From Pseudomonadales bacterium (lineage in GTDB: Bacteria; Pseudomonadota; Gammaproteobacteria; Pseudomonadales; Azotimanducaceae), in contig WLWP01000001.1 in the NCBI GenBank assembly GCA_012103505.1, positions 434,001-498,000 of the forward strand: a stretch of 64,000 nt of DNA. Direction: 5' to 3'. Shown here one piece after another: positions 35,268 to 45,210 of this stretch. Positions within the stretch are counted from its first letter, which is position 1. Every line of letters starts with the position of its first letter. Below the pieces are notes generated by a model. The model did no database searches and was not told where the DNA came from. It saw only the letters and a program-made list of their open reading frames with translations. Both the position numbers and the translations under genes were made by a program.

Positions 35268-36060
35268 TCGCGCTCGGATAGGAGATCGTATAACGCGACT
35301 TGAGGTCCTCGTAGTAAGCCTCGTTAGCAGCCTGTCTAGCCGCTTGTTGTGCGTCTATTGCAACTCGGTCTGATACTTCTGCAAACGCTGGAATGACGCT
35401 CGCTGTTCTACCGGTAAAATTGATCGTATGCCAACCATAGGCGGATTCTATCGGCCCCTGGGCCTCTTCCTGTGTTGCTAGACTGGTTAAGGCTTCAGCG
35501 AAGGAGCGACCGAACAGATCGCCAATTTCTCGTTCCGATCGGGCGACGTATTCCCTCTGCAGCATAAATGGATCGCCTTTGTCGTCTGTGGCTAATGCGG
35601 CGTTGGCATCTTCCCTCGCGTTTTCGCGCCGGTCAGAAGAAAAGTAGCGATGATGGAAAGAGAAACGTTCTGGTACTCGATAGTCTTCTTGGTTTTCTGC
35701 GTAGAAGGCTTGCAACGCTGCTTTATCGAAAGGTGTTGCTGTAGCAATGTCCTCGGTCAAAAAGGTCAGTTTTTGTACCATACGTCGACGCACGATCGTA
35801 TCGTTGGCATCTAGTCCCATGCGCTGTGCTTCGCGGTAGTAGATTTCCTCTTTCACAAACTGTTCAACCAAACCGGCGAGCTCGCGTTCCGTAGGTGGCC
35901 GGCGCATTTGCATGCTCCACTGGTCGTTCATACGACTTATGTCAGCATCTCGAACCTGAACCTGATAAGGAATTTCATCCTCAGAAAAGTAGCCAGCTAG
36001 GACAAAAATACCGATACCGGCAATCAGGAACGCAACTAAGGGGTCTTTAAAGTATTTCAT
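35251..36060 (-). CDS. PpiC-type peptidyl-prolyl cis-trans isomerase, membrane anchored
   Basis: N-terminal TM, VEQFVKEEIYYREAQRMGLDANDTIVRRRMVQKL, GPIESAYGWHTINFTGR. Confidence 0.85.
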   Translation of the reverse strand: MKYFKDPLVAFLIAGIGIFVLAGYFSEDEIPYQVQVRDADISRMNDQWSMQMRRPPTERELAGLVEQFVKEEIYYREAQRMGLDANDTIVRRRMVQKLTFLTEDIATATPFDKAALQAFYAENQEDYRVPERFSFHHRYFSSDRRENAREDANAALATDDKGDPFMLQREYVARSEREIGDLFGRSFAEALTSLATQEEAQGPIESAYGWHTINFTGRTASVIPAFAEVSDRVAIDAQQAARQAANEAYYEDLKSRYTISYPSANDLNE

Positions 36061-36068
36061 CGTGGTCG

Positions 36069-36899
36069 TTAATTCATTTCGAAGCCGCCCGCAACGGCGA
36101 GGGATACGCCGCTAACGTTCGGGGCGGTGACTAAGTAGAGGACTGCTTCGCCCATATCTTGGGTGCTTTGCGGCCGCCCGAGAGGAATGGTGCTGGCCAT
36201 TGCGGATTCGAATTCGTCATTTTTTTGCCCCACACTCGTCGCGTTTGTCGGCAACAAGTGGTCTAGCCACATTGCTGTGCCGACCATGCCAGGACAGATA
36301 GCATTGACTCGAATGTTGTCTGGTGCCAGCTCTGCGGATAAAGATTGAGTGATCCCGATGGCAGCAAATTTGGATCCACAGTAGGCAGACATATTTGGGT
36401 AGCCTTTCTTACCTGCGATGGACGCCGTGTTGACCACAGCACCTTGACCGCTGGACTTGAGATGAGGCAGAGCAGCCTTGGTCATCAAGAAGATGCCTTT
36501 GGTGTTTACCGCGAAGATACGATCCCAAGAAGCTTCTTCGAATTGTTCGATCGCGCCGCTATCCACGATGCCCGCGTTATTGATGAGGATGTCCAGTTGA
36601 CCAAACCTGGCAACGGTAGCCGCGACAGCCGCCTCGCAACTCGTGGCGTCGGTGACATCCACATGTGTTGCTGTGATCTCCCCAGGCAGGTCAAGCGTCT
36701 GTCGTAGTTCGTCATCTGATGCGAGGCTATAACGCCAGTCTGTCTCTGTCGCATCTGGTGTCGCCTCTGGTGCTGAAACGCCGATATCAGCGACCATCAC
36801 CCTGGCGCCTGCTCCAGCTAGCGTGGCAACGATACCCGCGCCGATTCCTCTCGCTCCGCCAGTGACGAGAGCAACTTTGTCCGTGATCGATAGTCCCAT
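36069..36899 (-). CDS. SDR-family oxidoreductase
   Basis: TGGARGIGAGI, NNAG, YCGSK motifs. Confidence 0.93.
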   Translation of the reverse strand: MGLSITDKVALVTGGARGIGAGIVATLAGAGARVMVADIGVSAPEATPDATETDWRYSLASDDELRQTLDLPGEITATHVDVTDATSCEAAVAATVARFGQLDILINNAGIVDSGAIEQFEEASWDRIFAVNTKGIFLMTKAALPHLKSSGQGAVVNTASIAGKKGYPNMSAYCGSKFAAIGITQSLSAELAPDNIRVNAICPGMVGTAMWLDHLLPTNATSVGQKNDEFESAMASTIPLGRPQSTQDMGEAVLYLVTAPNVSGVSLAVAGGFEMN

Positions 36900-37012
36900 A
36901 CCTGGTCCCTCCTGTGCGACGGCGGAGCTTACTGGTTTCAGCTAGTGAAGTTAAGAGATAGCATAGCGACTACTTTTCTTGGCTTTTATTTGGTTTTTTT
37001 GGGAGAGATCTT

Positions 37013-37799
37013 TTGACTTTTGAAACGATGACCTATGAGGTGCGAGGTAACGTTGGGCTCGTTACGTTCAATCGACCGGACGCGGCAAATGCGATGTCAC
37101 CGCTATGCGCCGCTGAATTCAACACGCTGTCCAGAGAAATTGAAGCCGACCGCAATGTGCGGGCGGTTGTCATTACAGGTGCTGGCAAGATGTTTTGCGC
37201 TGGTGGTGACCTAGGGGCCTTCGCACAAGCTGGTGATAAAGCTCGTTCGTTGCTACTGGAGATGACGGGTGACCTTCACTTAGCATTGTCACGTTTGGCA
37301 AGAATGGCAGCGCCTGTGATTGCAGCGGTTAATGGCACCGCGGCGGGAGCTGGCTTCTCCCTAGTTATGTCTTGTGATCTTGCGGTATCGGCAGAGAGCG
37401 CGGTCTACACCATGGCGTATACGAAAGCCGGTTTGTCTCCGGACGGTAGCTCGACCTACTACATGCCGAGAAAAATAGGCGACAGGAAGACTCGTGAATT
37501 GATGTTGACCAACAGAGTGCTGTCCTCCGCCGAAGCACTTGAGTGGGGGGGTGGTCAATCAGGTGGTGGCAGATGAAGAAGTGCTCGATACAGCGATGCA
37601 GCTGGCTGACAAATTGGCAGCAGGTCCAACTCACGCTTTTGGCCGTGTTAAAGAATTGCTAAATTCTAGCTTCGACAATGGTCTAGAAACACAAATGGAA
37701 CTGGAAGCACGCGCGATTGCGGGTCTGATTGAGACCAACGATGGGCAGGAAGGCATCCATGCTTTCATAGATAAGCGCAAACCGGATTTTCAGGGCTAA
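37013..37799 (+). pseudogene. Enoyl-CoA hydratase/isomerase family protein, frameshifted at a G7 run
   Basis: ORFs 37013-37576 and 37539-37799; removing one G at 37545-37551 gives ALEWGVVNQVVADEEVLD and a continuous 261 aa crotonase. Confidence 0.88.
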
Positions 37800-37843
37800 A
37801 CACCCTCAGAAGTACTGACCTATTGAATAACAACAGAGAACAA

Positions 37844-38704
37844 ATGATGGAAAAGGAAACGATCCAAGTGCTCGGTAAAACAATGAGCTACGTTGAGCAA
37901 GGCGAGGGTGATCCGATCGTCTTCCAACATGGAAATCCAACGTCTTCCTACCTCTGGCGCAATATTTTGCCCAAGGCCGCGCATTTGGGTCGATGTATTG
38001 CGATTGACCTCATCGGCATGGGCGACTCAGAGAAGTTGGCGGACACTGACGCGACGAGCTACACCTTTGCCGAGCATTACGAGTACTTCTCTGCGGCCTT
38101 GGCCGCGCTTGGTGTGGATCGGAATGTGACTTTAGTGATCCATGATTGGGGTTCTGCGCTAGGGTTTCATTGGGCGAATCAAAACCGCAATGCTGTACGG
38201 GGTATCTGCTACATGGAAGCGATAGTTGCACCCATACCGACATGGGATGATTTTGCCGAGTCGGCGAGAGGCGTGTTTCAGGGCTTTCGCTCACCCGCCG
38301 GTGAGGACATGGTTCTAGAGAAGAACATCTTTGTTGAACGGGTTTTACCCGGATCTATTTTGCGTACATTGTCTGATGAAGAAATGAGCGAGTATCGACG
38401 ACCATTCACGAATGCGGGTGAAGACCGTCGGCCCACTCTAACCTGGCCACGCCAAATACCTATCGCCGGAGAGCCTGCCGATGTCACGGCGATCGCGGCT
38501 GAGTACTCAGAATGGTTAGCACAGTCGGATGTGAAAAAGCTGTTCATCAATGCAGAGCCTGGTGCAATTCTCACCGGCAAAATGCGCGATATTTGTCGGA
38601 CCTGGCCCAATCAAATAGAAGTGACAGTAGCGGGTAGTCACTTCATTCAAGAAGACAGTCCCGACGAAATCGCAGACGCGCTTGTCAACTGGATGTCTGG
38701 CTAG
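37844..38704 (+). CDS. Haloalkane dehalogenase
   Basis: [20 protein letters not shown], nucleophile motif [15 protein letters not shown]-terminal [13 protein letters not shown]. Confidence 0.87.
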   Translation: MMEKETIQVLGKTMSYVEQGEGDPIVFQHGNPTSSYLWRNILPKAAHLGRCIAIDLIGMGDSEKLADTDATSYTFAEHYEYFSAALAALGVDRNVTLVIHDWGSALGFHWANQNRNAVRGICYMEAIVAPIPTWDDFAESARGVFQGFRSPAGEDMVLEKNIFVERVLPGSILRTLSDEEMSEYRRPFTNAGEDRRPTLTWPRQIPIAGEPADVTAIAAEYSEWLAQSDVKKLFINAEPGAILTGKMRDICRTWPNQIEVTVAGSHFIQEDSPDEIADALVNWMSG

Positions 38705-39599
38705 TTTCTCGCTGATTGAGCCAAAGCCCTGCAAGGATGATGGAGACCCCTGCTAGCGCGCCGAGCCCGATTGGTTCTTCGAGCACTAGGTAAATTAGCC
38801 CAAGGGACACTACGGGTGATAAGAAAATTAGCTGGCTTATACGGCCAACGTTTTGTGCCAGTCGCAGTGCTCGCTGCCAAGCGAGAAATGTAATGCCCAT
38901 CTCGAGCAGACCCACCCAGGCCCCATAAAATAAGGTTTGGGTCGTTAGCGGTGGGAATTCATCTGTCGTGAGCAGGATGAAACCAAGCATGGGTAGCGCG
39001 ATAGTAAAACTCCAGAACATGACCGGGATTGGCTCACTGCTGCACTTGGTGTTGAGAATCCAGTAGAGCGCCCAGATTAGTGTGCTTGCCATCGCGAGGG
39101 AGACTCCGAGCCAGTTGAGGCCGTGCTCCGTTGTGTTTGTCTCAACCGTGAGGAGCACGACTACACCGATGTAGCTGATGGTGATCGCGAGGAGATTCCT
39201 GTTGGAGAGGGATTGTTTCAGCAAGGGGACGGCTAGGAACGCTAGCGTGATCGCCCAGGTGTAGTTCAGTGGCTGGGCGATGTAGGCAGGCAGACGATCG
39301 TATGCGCTGAATAAAACTATGTAGTAGGCGCATGGATTGAGTAAGCCAAGACCTATAATTCGAAGGATTTCGTCGCGCTTGACGAAGTACTGACCAGTGA
39401 CGAGCACAGCAACCAGAAAAAGTATCCAACTTATAGCTGTGCCCAAGAACAATAGTTGTTGTACGGACAGCACATCCAGACCGAGCTTGAAACCGGTAGC
39501 GACGGTAGACCATAACAAGACAGCGACCAGCCCGAAGTGAATCGCGTTTCCTTCTTTTTTCGCGGTCGAGATAGAGGGGTTCGGGTTAGCGTCTCTCAA
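38685..39599 (-). CDS. EamA-family (DMT) transporter
   Basis: About 10 TM in two EamA-like repeats. Confidence 0.87.
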   Translation of the reverse strand: MRDANPNPSISTAKKEGNAIHFGLVAVLLWSTVATGFKLGLDVLSVQQLLFLGTAISWILFLVAVLVTGQYFVKRDEILRIIGLGLLNPCAYYIVLFSAYDRLPAYIAQPLNYTWAITLAFLAVPLLKQSLSNRNLLAITISYIGVVVLLTVETNTTEHGLNWLGVSLAMASTLIWALYWILNTKCSSEPIPVMFWSFTIALPMLGFILLTTDEFPPLTTQTLFYGAWVGLLEMGITFLAWQRALRLAQNVGRISQLIFLSPVVSLGLIYLVLEEPIGLGALAGVSIILAGLWLNQRETSQTSS

Positions 39600-39624
39600 G
39601 TTGGCACAAGATTAAGTAGCTTCC

Positions 39625-40317
39625 ATGGATCGACTATACCGTCTACCCTGGGGCGATATGCAATGTAATGAAGATCTCAAAAAAACCATTGGTCAAAATC
39701 TTATGGACTTTGATCACCATGCTGATACCAATCCGGAACATCGAAGAGCCGCTGTTGCAATTACCGTGACCGACGTCGGTCCTGGTACTAATTTACCTGG
39801 CATTGAGGATTCGACAGGTTGGTCTGATAGGGCTGCGCTTATGCTCACCCGACGTTCAGCAAAACTACGCAACCACCCTGGACAATGGGCGTTTCCAGGC
39901 GGGCGCGTGGATCCTGGCGAGACGTTAATAGAAGCTGCACTCCGCGAACTGAGTGAGGAAGTGCACGTACACGTTGGCGAAGAACAGGTACTCGGAATTC
40001 TGGACGACTTTATTACTCGATCCGGCTTCGCTATGACACCCGTTGTCGTTTGGGGTGGCCCAGATTTACAAGCGCGGCCGAATCCTGGGGAAGTTGAGAG
40101 TATTCACCGGATACCCATAGAAGAGTTTTTTCGTGATGATGCACCGTTACTAGATGAGGCGGAAACGAGTGAACATCCGATTTTGCGCATGCCAGTTGGT
40201 GATGATTACATCGCCGCACCAACGGCGGCATTGATCTATCAGTTCCGCGAAGTCGCCATTGCCGGTAGGGCGACGCGTGTAGCGCACTATGAACAACCCG
40301 AATTTGCCTGGAAATAA
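39625..40317 (+). CDS. Nudix hydrolase (CoA pyrophosphatase-like)
   Basis: Nudix box GRVDPGETLIEAALRELSEEVHV. Confidence 0.9.
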   Translation: MDRLYRLPWGDMQCNEDLKKTIGQNLMDFDHHADTNPEHRRAAVAITVTDVGPGTNLPGIEDSTGWSDRAALMLTRRSAKLRNHPGQWAFPGGRVDPGETLIEAALRELSEEVHVHVGEEQVLGILDDFITRSGFAMTPVVVWGGPDLQARPNPGEVESIHRIPIEEFFRDDAPLLDEAETSEHPILRMPVGDDYIAAPTAALIYQFREVAIAGRATRVAHYEQPEFAWK

Positions 40318-40394
40318 TTACTGTTGCTCATAGAATGAGCAGCAGCAATGCAATTGAATACACACGAATACAAATAAGATAAGGAGCAAGGCGC

Positions 40395-40874
40395 ATGTCA
40401 ATTCAAGAAGGTGATAAGTTACCAGAAGCAACTCTGCACGAAATGCAAGACGGCCGACCGGCAGCAGTTACCACGGATGACCTGTTTGGCGGCAAAAAGG
40501 TTGTTTTGTTCGCGGTACCTGGCGCATTCACGCCGACCTGTTCTCAGGCACACCTACCAGGTTATGTCGTAAATGCTGATGCGATAAAAGGCAAAGGCGT
40601 AGATAGCATCGTCTGTTTGTCTGTCAACGATGCATTCGTTATGGGCGCTTGGGGCGACGGTGCGAATGCTGAAGCACTACAAATGGTCGGCGATGGCAAT
40701 GGCGATTTTACCAAAGCACTAGGTCTCGAAATGGACGGTAGTGGCTTCGGTCTAGGCACACGATCACAGCGCTACGCTATGATTGTCGAAGATGGCACGG
40801 TGACTAAACTTGCGGTCGAAGCGCCTGGACAGCTCGACGTGAGTGCAGCGGAAGCTATTCTCTCGGCGCTATAA
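40395..40874 (+). CDS. Peroxiredoxin (Prx5-like)
   Basis: KKVVLFAVPGAFTPTCSQAHLPGYV. Confidence 0.93.
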   Translation: MSIQEGDKLPEATLHEMQDGRPAAVTTDDLFGGKKVVLFAVPGAFTPTCSQAHLPGYVVNADAIKGKGVDSIVCLSVNDAFVMGAWGDGANAEALQMVGDGNGDFTKALGLEMDGSGFGLGTRSQRYAMIVEDGTVTKLAVEAPGQLDVSAAEAILSAL

Positions 40875-40882
40875 CTGATCAC

Positions 40883-40919
40883 TAGACACAGATCGGCGTT
40901 ACAGCCGCATCTGTGTCTA
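40883..40919 (+). terminator. Strong inverted repeat downstream of peroxiredoxin, terminator-like
   Basis: Perfect 11-bp stem TAGACACAGAT / ATCTGTGTCTA (40883-40893 / 40909-40919) with inner CGGC/GCCG pairing; only a weak T-rich tail. Confidence 0.65.
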
Positions 40920-41050
40920 TTTGTCTGTTCATCTATCTGCCTATCTGTGGATGGAGGGCTCAAGTATCTACATATAGAGCAATTCATGCGCACAAATTCT
41001 AGAGTTATGCCCGACTTACAAATCTCTGTTAGCGGTGCATCAAAACGAAT

Positions 41051-42235
41051 TTGCCTGGCACTGCTGTCCACAAGATGAATCCTGTATCCAAAGATTCCGA
41101 ACCGAATTTCGATTCTAACAAAGCACTTTGGATAGCCATTCTAATCGGGGTGATTGGCCCCGAAGTATTTATCGTCCAGCCAGGATTTGTGCAGGGTTTG
41201 GTGGCATACCTGGGTTTTGATGAACAAAGCGCAGGCTACGTAGCATCTGCGGAGATGTTTGGCTTGGCTGCCACCACAGTTCTCATGACATTTACGGCTC
41301 ATCGGTTTAACTGGCGTAAAGTTGTGGGCGTCTCAGTGGGCGTCATGTGTGTCGCCAACATTCTTTGCTTAGTCGTCACTGAAGCAAGCACCTTCACCGC
41401 GTTGCGATTCATCGCAGGCTTAGGCGCAGGTAGCTTGGTTTCGCTAAGTTTTGCAGCCGTTGGTCTCACCAGCAATCCTGATAGAAACTTCGGCCTCTTA
41501 ATCATGTGGGTGTTGATCTATGGGGCGTTGGTTCTACTCGCGATGCCAACCGTTTATGATATTGCTGGGTTCGATGGTCTACTTATTTTCTTCGCTCTTT
41601 TCCCCCTTGTTGCACTACCTTTTCTGCGCAACTTACCAATCTCCGCTACAGCCTCGAAGCAAATTGACAGTGGCACCCTCACACTAAGTCCTTTATTGAG
41701 GCTGTCTGCGTTACTTGCCATGTTGTTTTATTTCGCAGCACAAGGTGCCGTCTGGACTTATCTTTTTCTGATCGGTACTGATGCCGGTCTGGACGAGCAG
41801 GACGTAGCTAACGGCCTCACACTTTCACAGTTCTCTGGTATTGCGGGTGCGGGTGCGGCTGCTCTGATAGCTCAGCATTTTGGTCGTTCACTACCTCTCG
41901 TCATTGGGATTCTTGGCGGTGCTCTGTGCCTGTATTTCTTTGCGGGGGTGATGGCTACCATCGTATATGTCGTGGCGGTTACGTTTTACAATTTTTTTTG
42001 GAACTGGACACATCCGTACTTGATGGCTGCGATGGCTAGTTTTGACCGTCAGGGACGCGTTGTTGTTTATGCGGTTGCGATGCAGATGATTGGTCTCGCG
42101 TTAGGACCGGGGCTGGCAGCGACTGTAGTAGAGGGAGAAGGATACGCTAACGTCCTGTTGTTGGGTGGCACGTTGTTTGTCATCAGCTTGTTGCTAGTGC
42201 TCCTTCCACTGAGGTCTCAATCGCGCCAAATCTAA
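41051..42235 (+). CDS. MFS transporter
   Basis: About 12 TM; real start probably ATG at 41075 (MNPVSKDSEPN). Confidence 0.82.
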   Translation: MPGTAVHKMNPVSKDSEPNFDSNKALWIAILIGVIGPEVFIVQPGFVQGLVAYLGFDEQSAGYVASAEMFGLAATTVLMTFTAHRFNWRKVVGVSVGVMCVANILCLVVTEASTFTALRFIAGLGAGSLVSLSFAAVGLTSNPDRNFGLLIMWVLIYGALVLLAMPTVYDIAGFDGLLIFFALFPLVALPFLRNLPISATASKQIDSGTLTLSPLLRLSALLAMLFYFAAQGAVWTYLFLIGTDAGLDEQDVANGLTLSQFSGIAGAGAAALIAQHFGRSLPLVIGILGGALCLYFFAGVMATIVYVVAVTFYNFFWNWTHPYLMAAMASFDRQGRVVVYAVAMQMIGLALGPGLAATVVEGEGYANVLLLGGTLFVISLLLVLLPLRSQSRQI

Positions 42236-42272
42236 AGCGGTATTCATCGTGGCAATAGCTAACGTTACGCAG

Positions 42273-43175
42273 CTAAACACCGCCGTTTGAGGCATCTCGT
42301 TCCGCGATCAACGTGTCCCGTGCTTTACCGATTGGGCGAATCAAACACTCTTGCGCTGCTGTCGCCACAAGTTCTCCCGCGCGGGTAAAAAAGTGACCGC
42401 GCACAAATCCACGGGCACCGCTGGCGTTTGGTGATTCTTTCGCGAACAAGAGCCACTCGTCAGCCCGGAAAGGTCGGTGGAACCAGATGCTGTGGTCGAG
42501 ACTCGCGCCGCGAATGAACTCTCGTTGCGCTAAGCGACGGTGAGGCTGCATAGAAGTCGACATAAAGTCTAAGTCTGACATGTAGGCCAACATGGCGAGA
42601 TGTACTTCCTGATCGTCAGGGAGGCGGTTTCGTGTCTTAAGCCAGGTATGTTTAAAGGCTGGATGGTCGTCCGTATCTGTCATCAGGATCTTTTCTACCT
42701 GGCGAGACTCTATGGCTTCAAAACGGAAACTAAAACGAGCCACGTCGGGAAATTGTTTGGCGAGAGCGGCGTACGCGGCACGATCACTTCTGAGCGCTTC
42801 TGGTGGTGGCACGTCTGGCATTGGTTGGGCATGGGTGAGGCCGTCCTCTTTCTTGTGCCAAGAGCAACTCATGCTAAAAATAGCGCGCCCATGCTGGATG
42901 GCTGCAACTCGACGTGTTGTGAACGATCGCCCATCCCGAATTCTGTCTACCTCGTACAAAATCGGGCTTTGCCAATCACCAGCCCGCAGAAAGTACGAGT
43001 GCAGTGAATGCAGTTCATGCGGCGCGTCGATTGTTCGGTATGCAGCAACTAGGGCTTGGGCTAAGACCTGGCCGCCGAACACGTGTTCGGAGTTTTGGTT
43101 CTGCCCGCGGTACAGGTTGTGTTCGATGACTTCGACATCGAGCAGAGCAAGGATTTCTTGGAGAACAGAATTCAT
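42273..43175 (-). CDS. tesB: Acyl-CoA thioesterase II
   Basis: YRGQNQNSEHVFGGQVLAQALVAAYRTI...LHSYFLRAGD; double hotdog; ATG at 43175 overlaps upstream TGA (TGATG). Confidence 0.9.
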   Translation of the reverse strand: MNSVLQEILALLDVEVIEHNLYRGQNQNSEHVFGGQVLAQALVAAYRTIDAPHELHSLHSYFLRAGDWQSPILYEVDRIRDGRSFTTRRVAAIQHGRAIFSMSCSWHKKEDGLTHAQPMPDVPPPEALRSDRAAYAALAKQFPDVARFSFRFEAIESRQVEKILMTDTDDHPAFKHTWLKTRNRLPDDQEVHLAMLAYMSDLDFMSTSMQPHRRLAQREFIRGASLDHSIWFHRPFRADEWLLFAKESPNASGARGFVRGHFFTRAGELVATAAQECLIRPIGKARDTLIAERDASNGGV

Positions 43176-44383
43176 CAGGCCGGATCCTGGTCGTGGATTT
43201 GTTGTGTCAGACGGCATTGGAGCATCCAAACGACCGATAGGCCAAGTCCTATCCAAGCTGCTGCTTGTAGTAGGACGAACCACTGCGAATCTCCGCTGTC
43301 GGCTTGGGCGAGGTAACCAAAGAGAAAGAAGCCCACAATGGCGTTCACTTCGAGTGCCATGGAACCAATGGATGTCACGGTAGCGCGGTGATCATCGTCT
43401 ACTTTGTTTTGTATCTGGGCGCCGTAAATGACATCGACAATGCCAGAAACGCCGAACAGAAACATCATAGCGAATATGACCCAAAGTGGATCTGCCACGT
43501 AAGAGAAGAGGGCCAACAAAGCACAGCCTAGCAGGCTCAGGAGTAGAGGTAGGTATAGGCTTGGTGGCAAGTGTTCGGCGCAAAGACTGCCAATTGTTCT
43601 TGCAAACCAAACCCCTGCGTAGATGAGCCCGACGATGGTGAGAGAAAACGACAGCTCGGCGAAAATGACACCAACGAATTCTTCCAAAACGCCGGTAAGT
43701 GCGCCTAACGTTGCCGGTGCCAAAATCAGGAACAAGAGTCGTGGGGAATTGGAGATGGCCTTGATGCCCGAACGTAGGGTGGTGGCAAAGCTAACCCAAA
43801 CACCTTCGGGCTCGTCGTCGGTTTTAGCATTACTAGCGGGTGGCAGAAATAACCAGACGACGACTGCGGCACCGATAGGTGCCAAGGAACTGAGTAGTAA
43901 AGGCAGCGTGAAGCCAGTTTCAGCAAGAATACCGCCCGTTAATAGAGCAACGGCCACGGCACCGGAGCTTACTGCTTCAGTTCGGCCGTAGACTTTCTGA
44001 AACACTGCTTGGTCGTCGAGTGCCTCGTATAGATAGGCTTCTGCTGTACCGCTCGCCAAGGAGCTACCGAAGCTCCAAATCGTGAAGCCGAGCGCGAACC
44101 CCCAGAAGTTTGGAAACAGTAGCCAAGTAACGAATGCGCAGGCTTCGATTGCCGCACCTGCGATTAACACCGTCTTGCGATTGAAAAGATCGCCGAATAC
44201 ACCAGAAGGTACTTCGAACACGAGAGTAGTACCCGCCCAAATCGCGAGCAGAGAGGCTAGGCCGAACGGACTGATCCCCGAGCTTTCCATCATGATGAGG
44301 TAAGTTGGGTAGATCAGGACGAGTTCGCCTAAGACGCAGTAAACATACCAGGCGGGTAATCTGAATTTGTTGTTGTGATACAT
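43175..44383 (-). CDS. MFS transporter
   Basis: About 12 TM; FEVPSGVFGDLFNRKTVLIAG. Confidence 0.87.
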   Translation of the reverse strand: MYHNNKFRLPAWYVYCVLGELVLIYPTYLIMMESSGISPFGLASLLAIWAGTTLVFEVPSGVFGDLFNRKTVLIAGAAIEACAFVTWLLFPNFWGFALGFTIWSFGSSLASGTAEAYLYEALDDQAVFQKVYGRTEAVSSGAVAVALLTGGILAETGFTLPLLLSSLAPIGAAVVVWLFLPPASNAKTDDEPEGVWVSFATTLRSGIKAISNSPRLLFLILAPATLGALTGVLEEFVGVIFAELSFSLTIVGLIYAGVWFARTIGSLCAEHLPPSLYLPLLLSLLGCALLALFSYVADPLWVIFAMMFLFGVSGIVDVIYGAQIQNKVDDDHRATVTSIGSMALEVNAIVGFFLFGYLAQADSGDSQWFVLLQAAAWIGLGLSVVWMLQCRLTQQIHDQDPA

Positions 44384-44415
44384 TTAATGTCTTAGCAAAA
44401 GTGCACGGTGCTTAC

Positions 44416-45182
44416 ATGGCTCTCGAAATCCACCAGTTTCCTTGTCTCAACGATAACTACGGCTTCCTAATCCACGATCCAGCGACTGGTGCAACAGCCA
44501 CCATAGACACGCCTGAGGTTGCTCCGATCAATGCAGCCTTGGATGAGAAGGGATGGCAGCTGACACATATACTGAACACACATCATCATTTTGATCATGC
44601 TGGTGGCAATGAACCCCTCAAACAAAAGTGGAATTGTACGATAGTTGGTGCGGCGAATGATGCGCACCGAATTCCTGGTATCGATGTGAAAGTCGCGGAC
44701 GGAGATACATACGATCTAGGCAGTAGTCAGGCGCAAATATTCGAAGTCCCTGGCCACACTTCAGGACACATTGCCTACTATTTTTCTGCAAGCGACGCAG
44801 CCTTTGTGGGCGACACCATGTTTGCACTTGGTTGCGGAAGATTGTTTGAAGGTAGCCCCGAACAAATGTGGGATAGCCTTTCTAAGCTGATGGCGCTGCC
44901 TGATGAGCAGCGGTTTACTGTGCTCATGAGTACACACAAGCCAATGCGGCATTCGCGTTGTCGGTTGAACCCGGTAATGATGACCTACAAGCGAGGGCCA
45001 AAGAGATTGCAGACCTGCGCGCGAGAGGGATACCAACAGTGCCAACGACGATAGGACGGGAACGCGCGACTAATCCGTTTGTCAGGCCAATGAGCGCTGA
45101 CCTTCAAGCAACTATTGGACTAGTGGGCTCAGACCCCGTGACAGTCTTTGCAGAGACCCGAAAACGTAAAGACCATTTCTAG
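44416..45182 (+). pseudogene. gloB: Hydroxyacylglutathione hydrolase (glyoxalase II), frameshifted
   Basis: THHHFDHAGG metal motif; ORFs 44401-45054 and 44958-45182; adding one T at 44914-44916 gives [31 protein letters not shown] and a 255 aa product. Confidence 0.9.
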
Positions 45183-45210
45183 CGCTTGACGATTCGAGTC
45201 TGCAGTATCG

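Noticed and set aside
40323-40347. Hairpin TGTTGCTCAT-AGA-ATGAGCAGCA after the Nudix gene
   Set aside because: Stem contains a wobble, loop is short and there is no U-tract; not called as a terminator.
42712-43383. 223-aa plus-strand ORF opposite tesB
   Set aside because: Arg/Ser/Cys-rich shadow ORF antisense to a clear acyl-CoA thioesterase; no recognisable domain.
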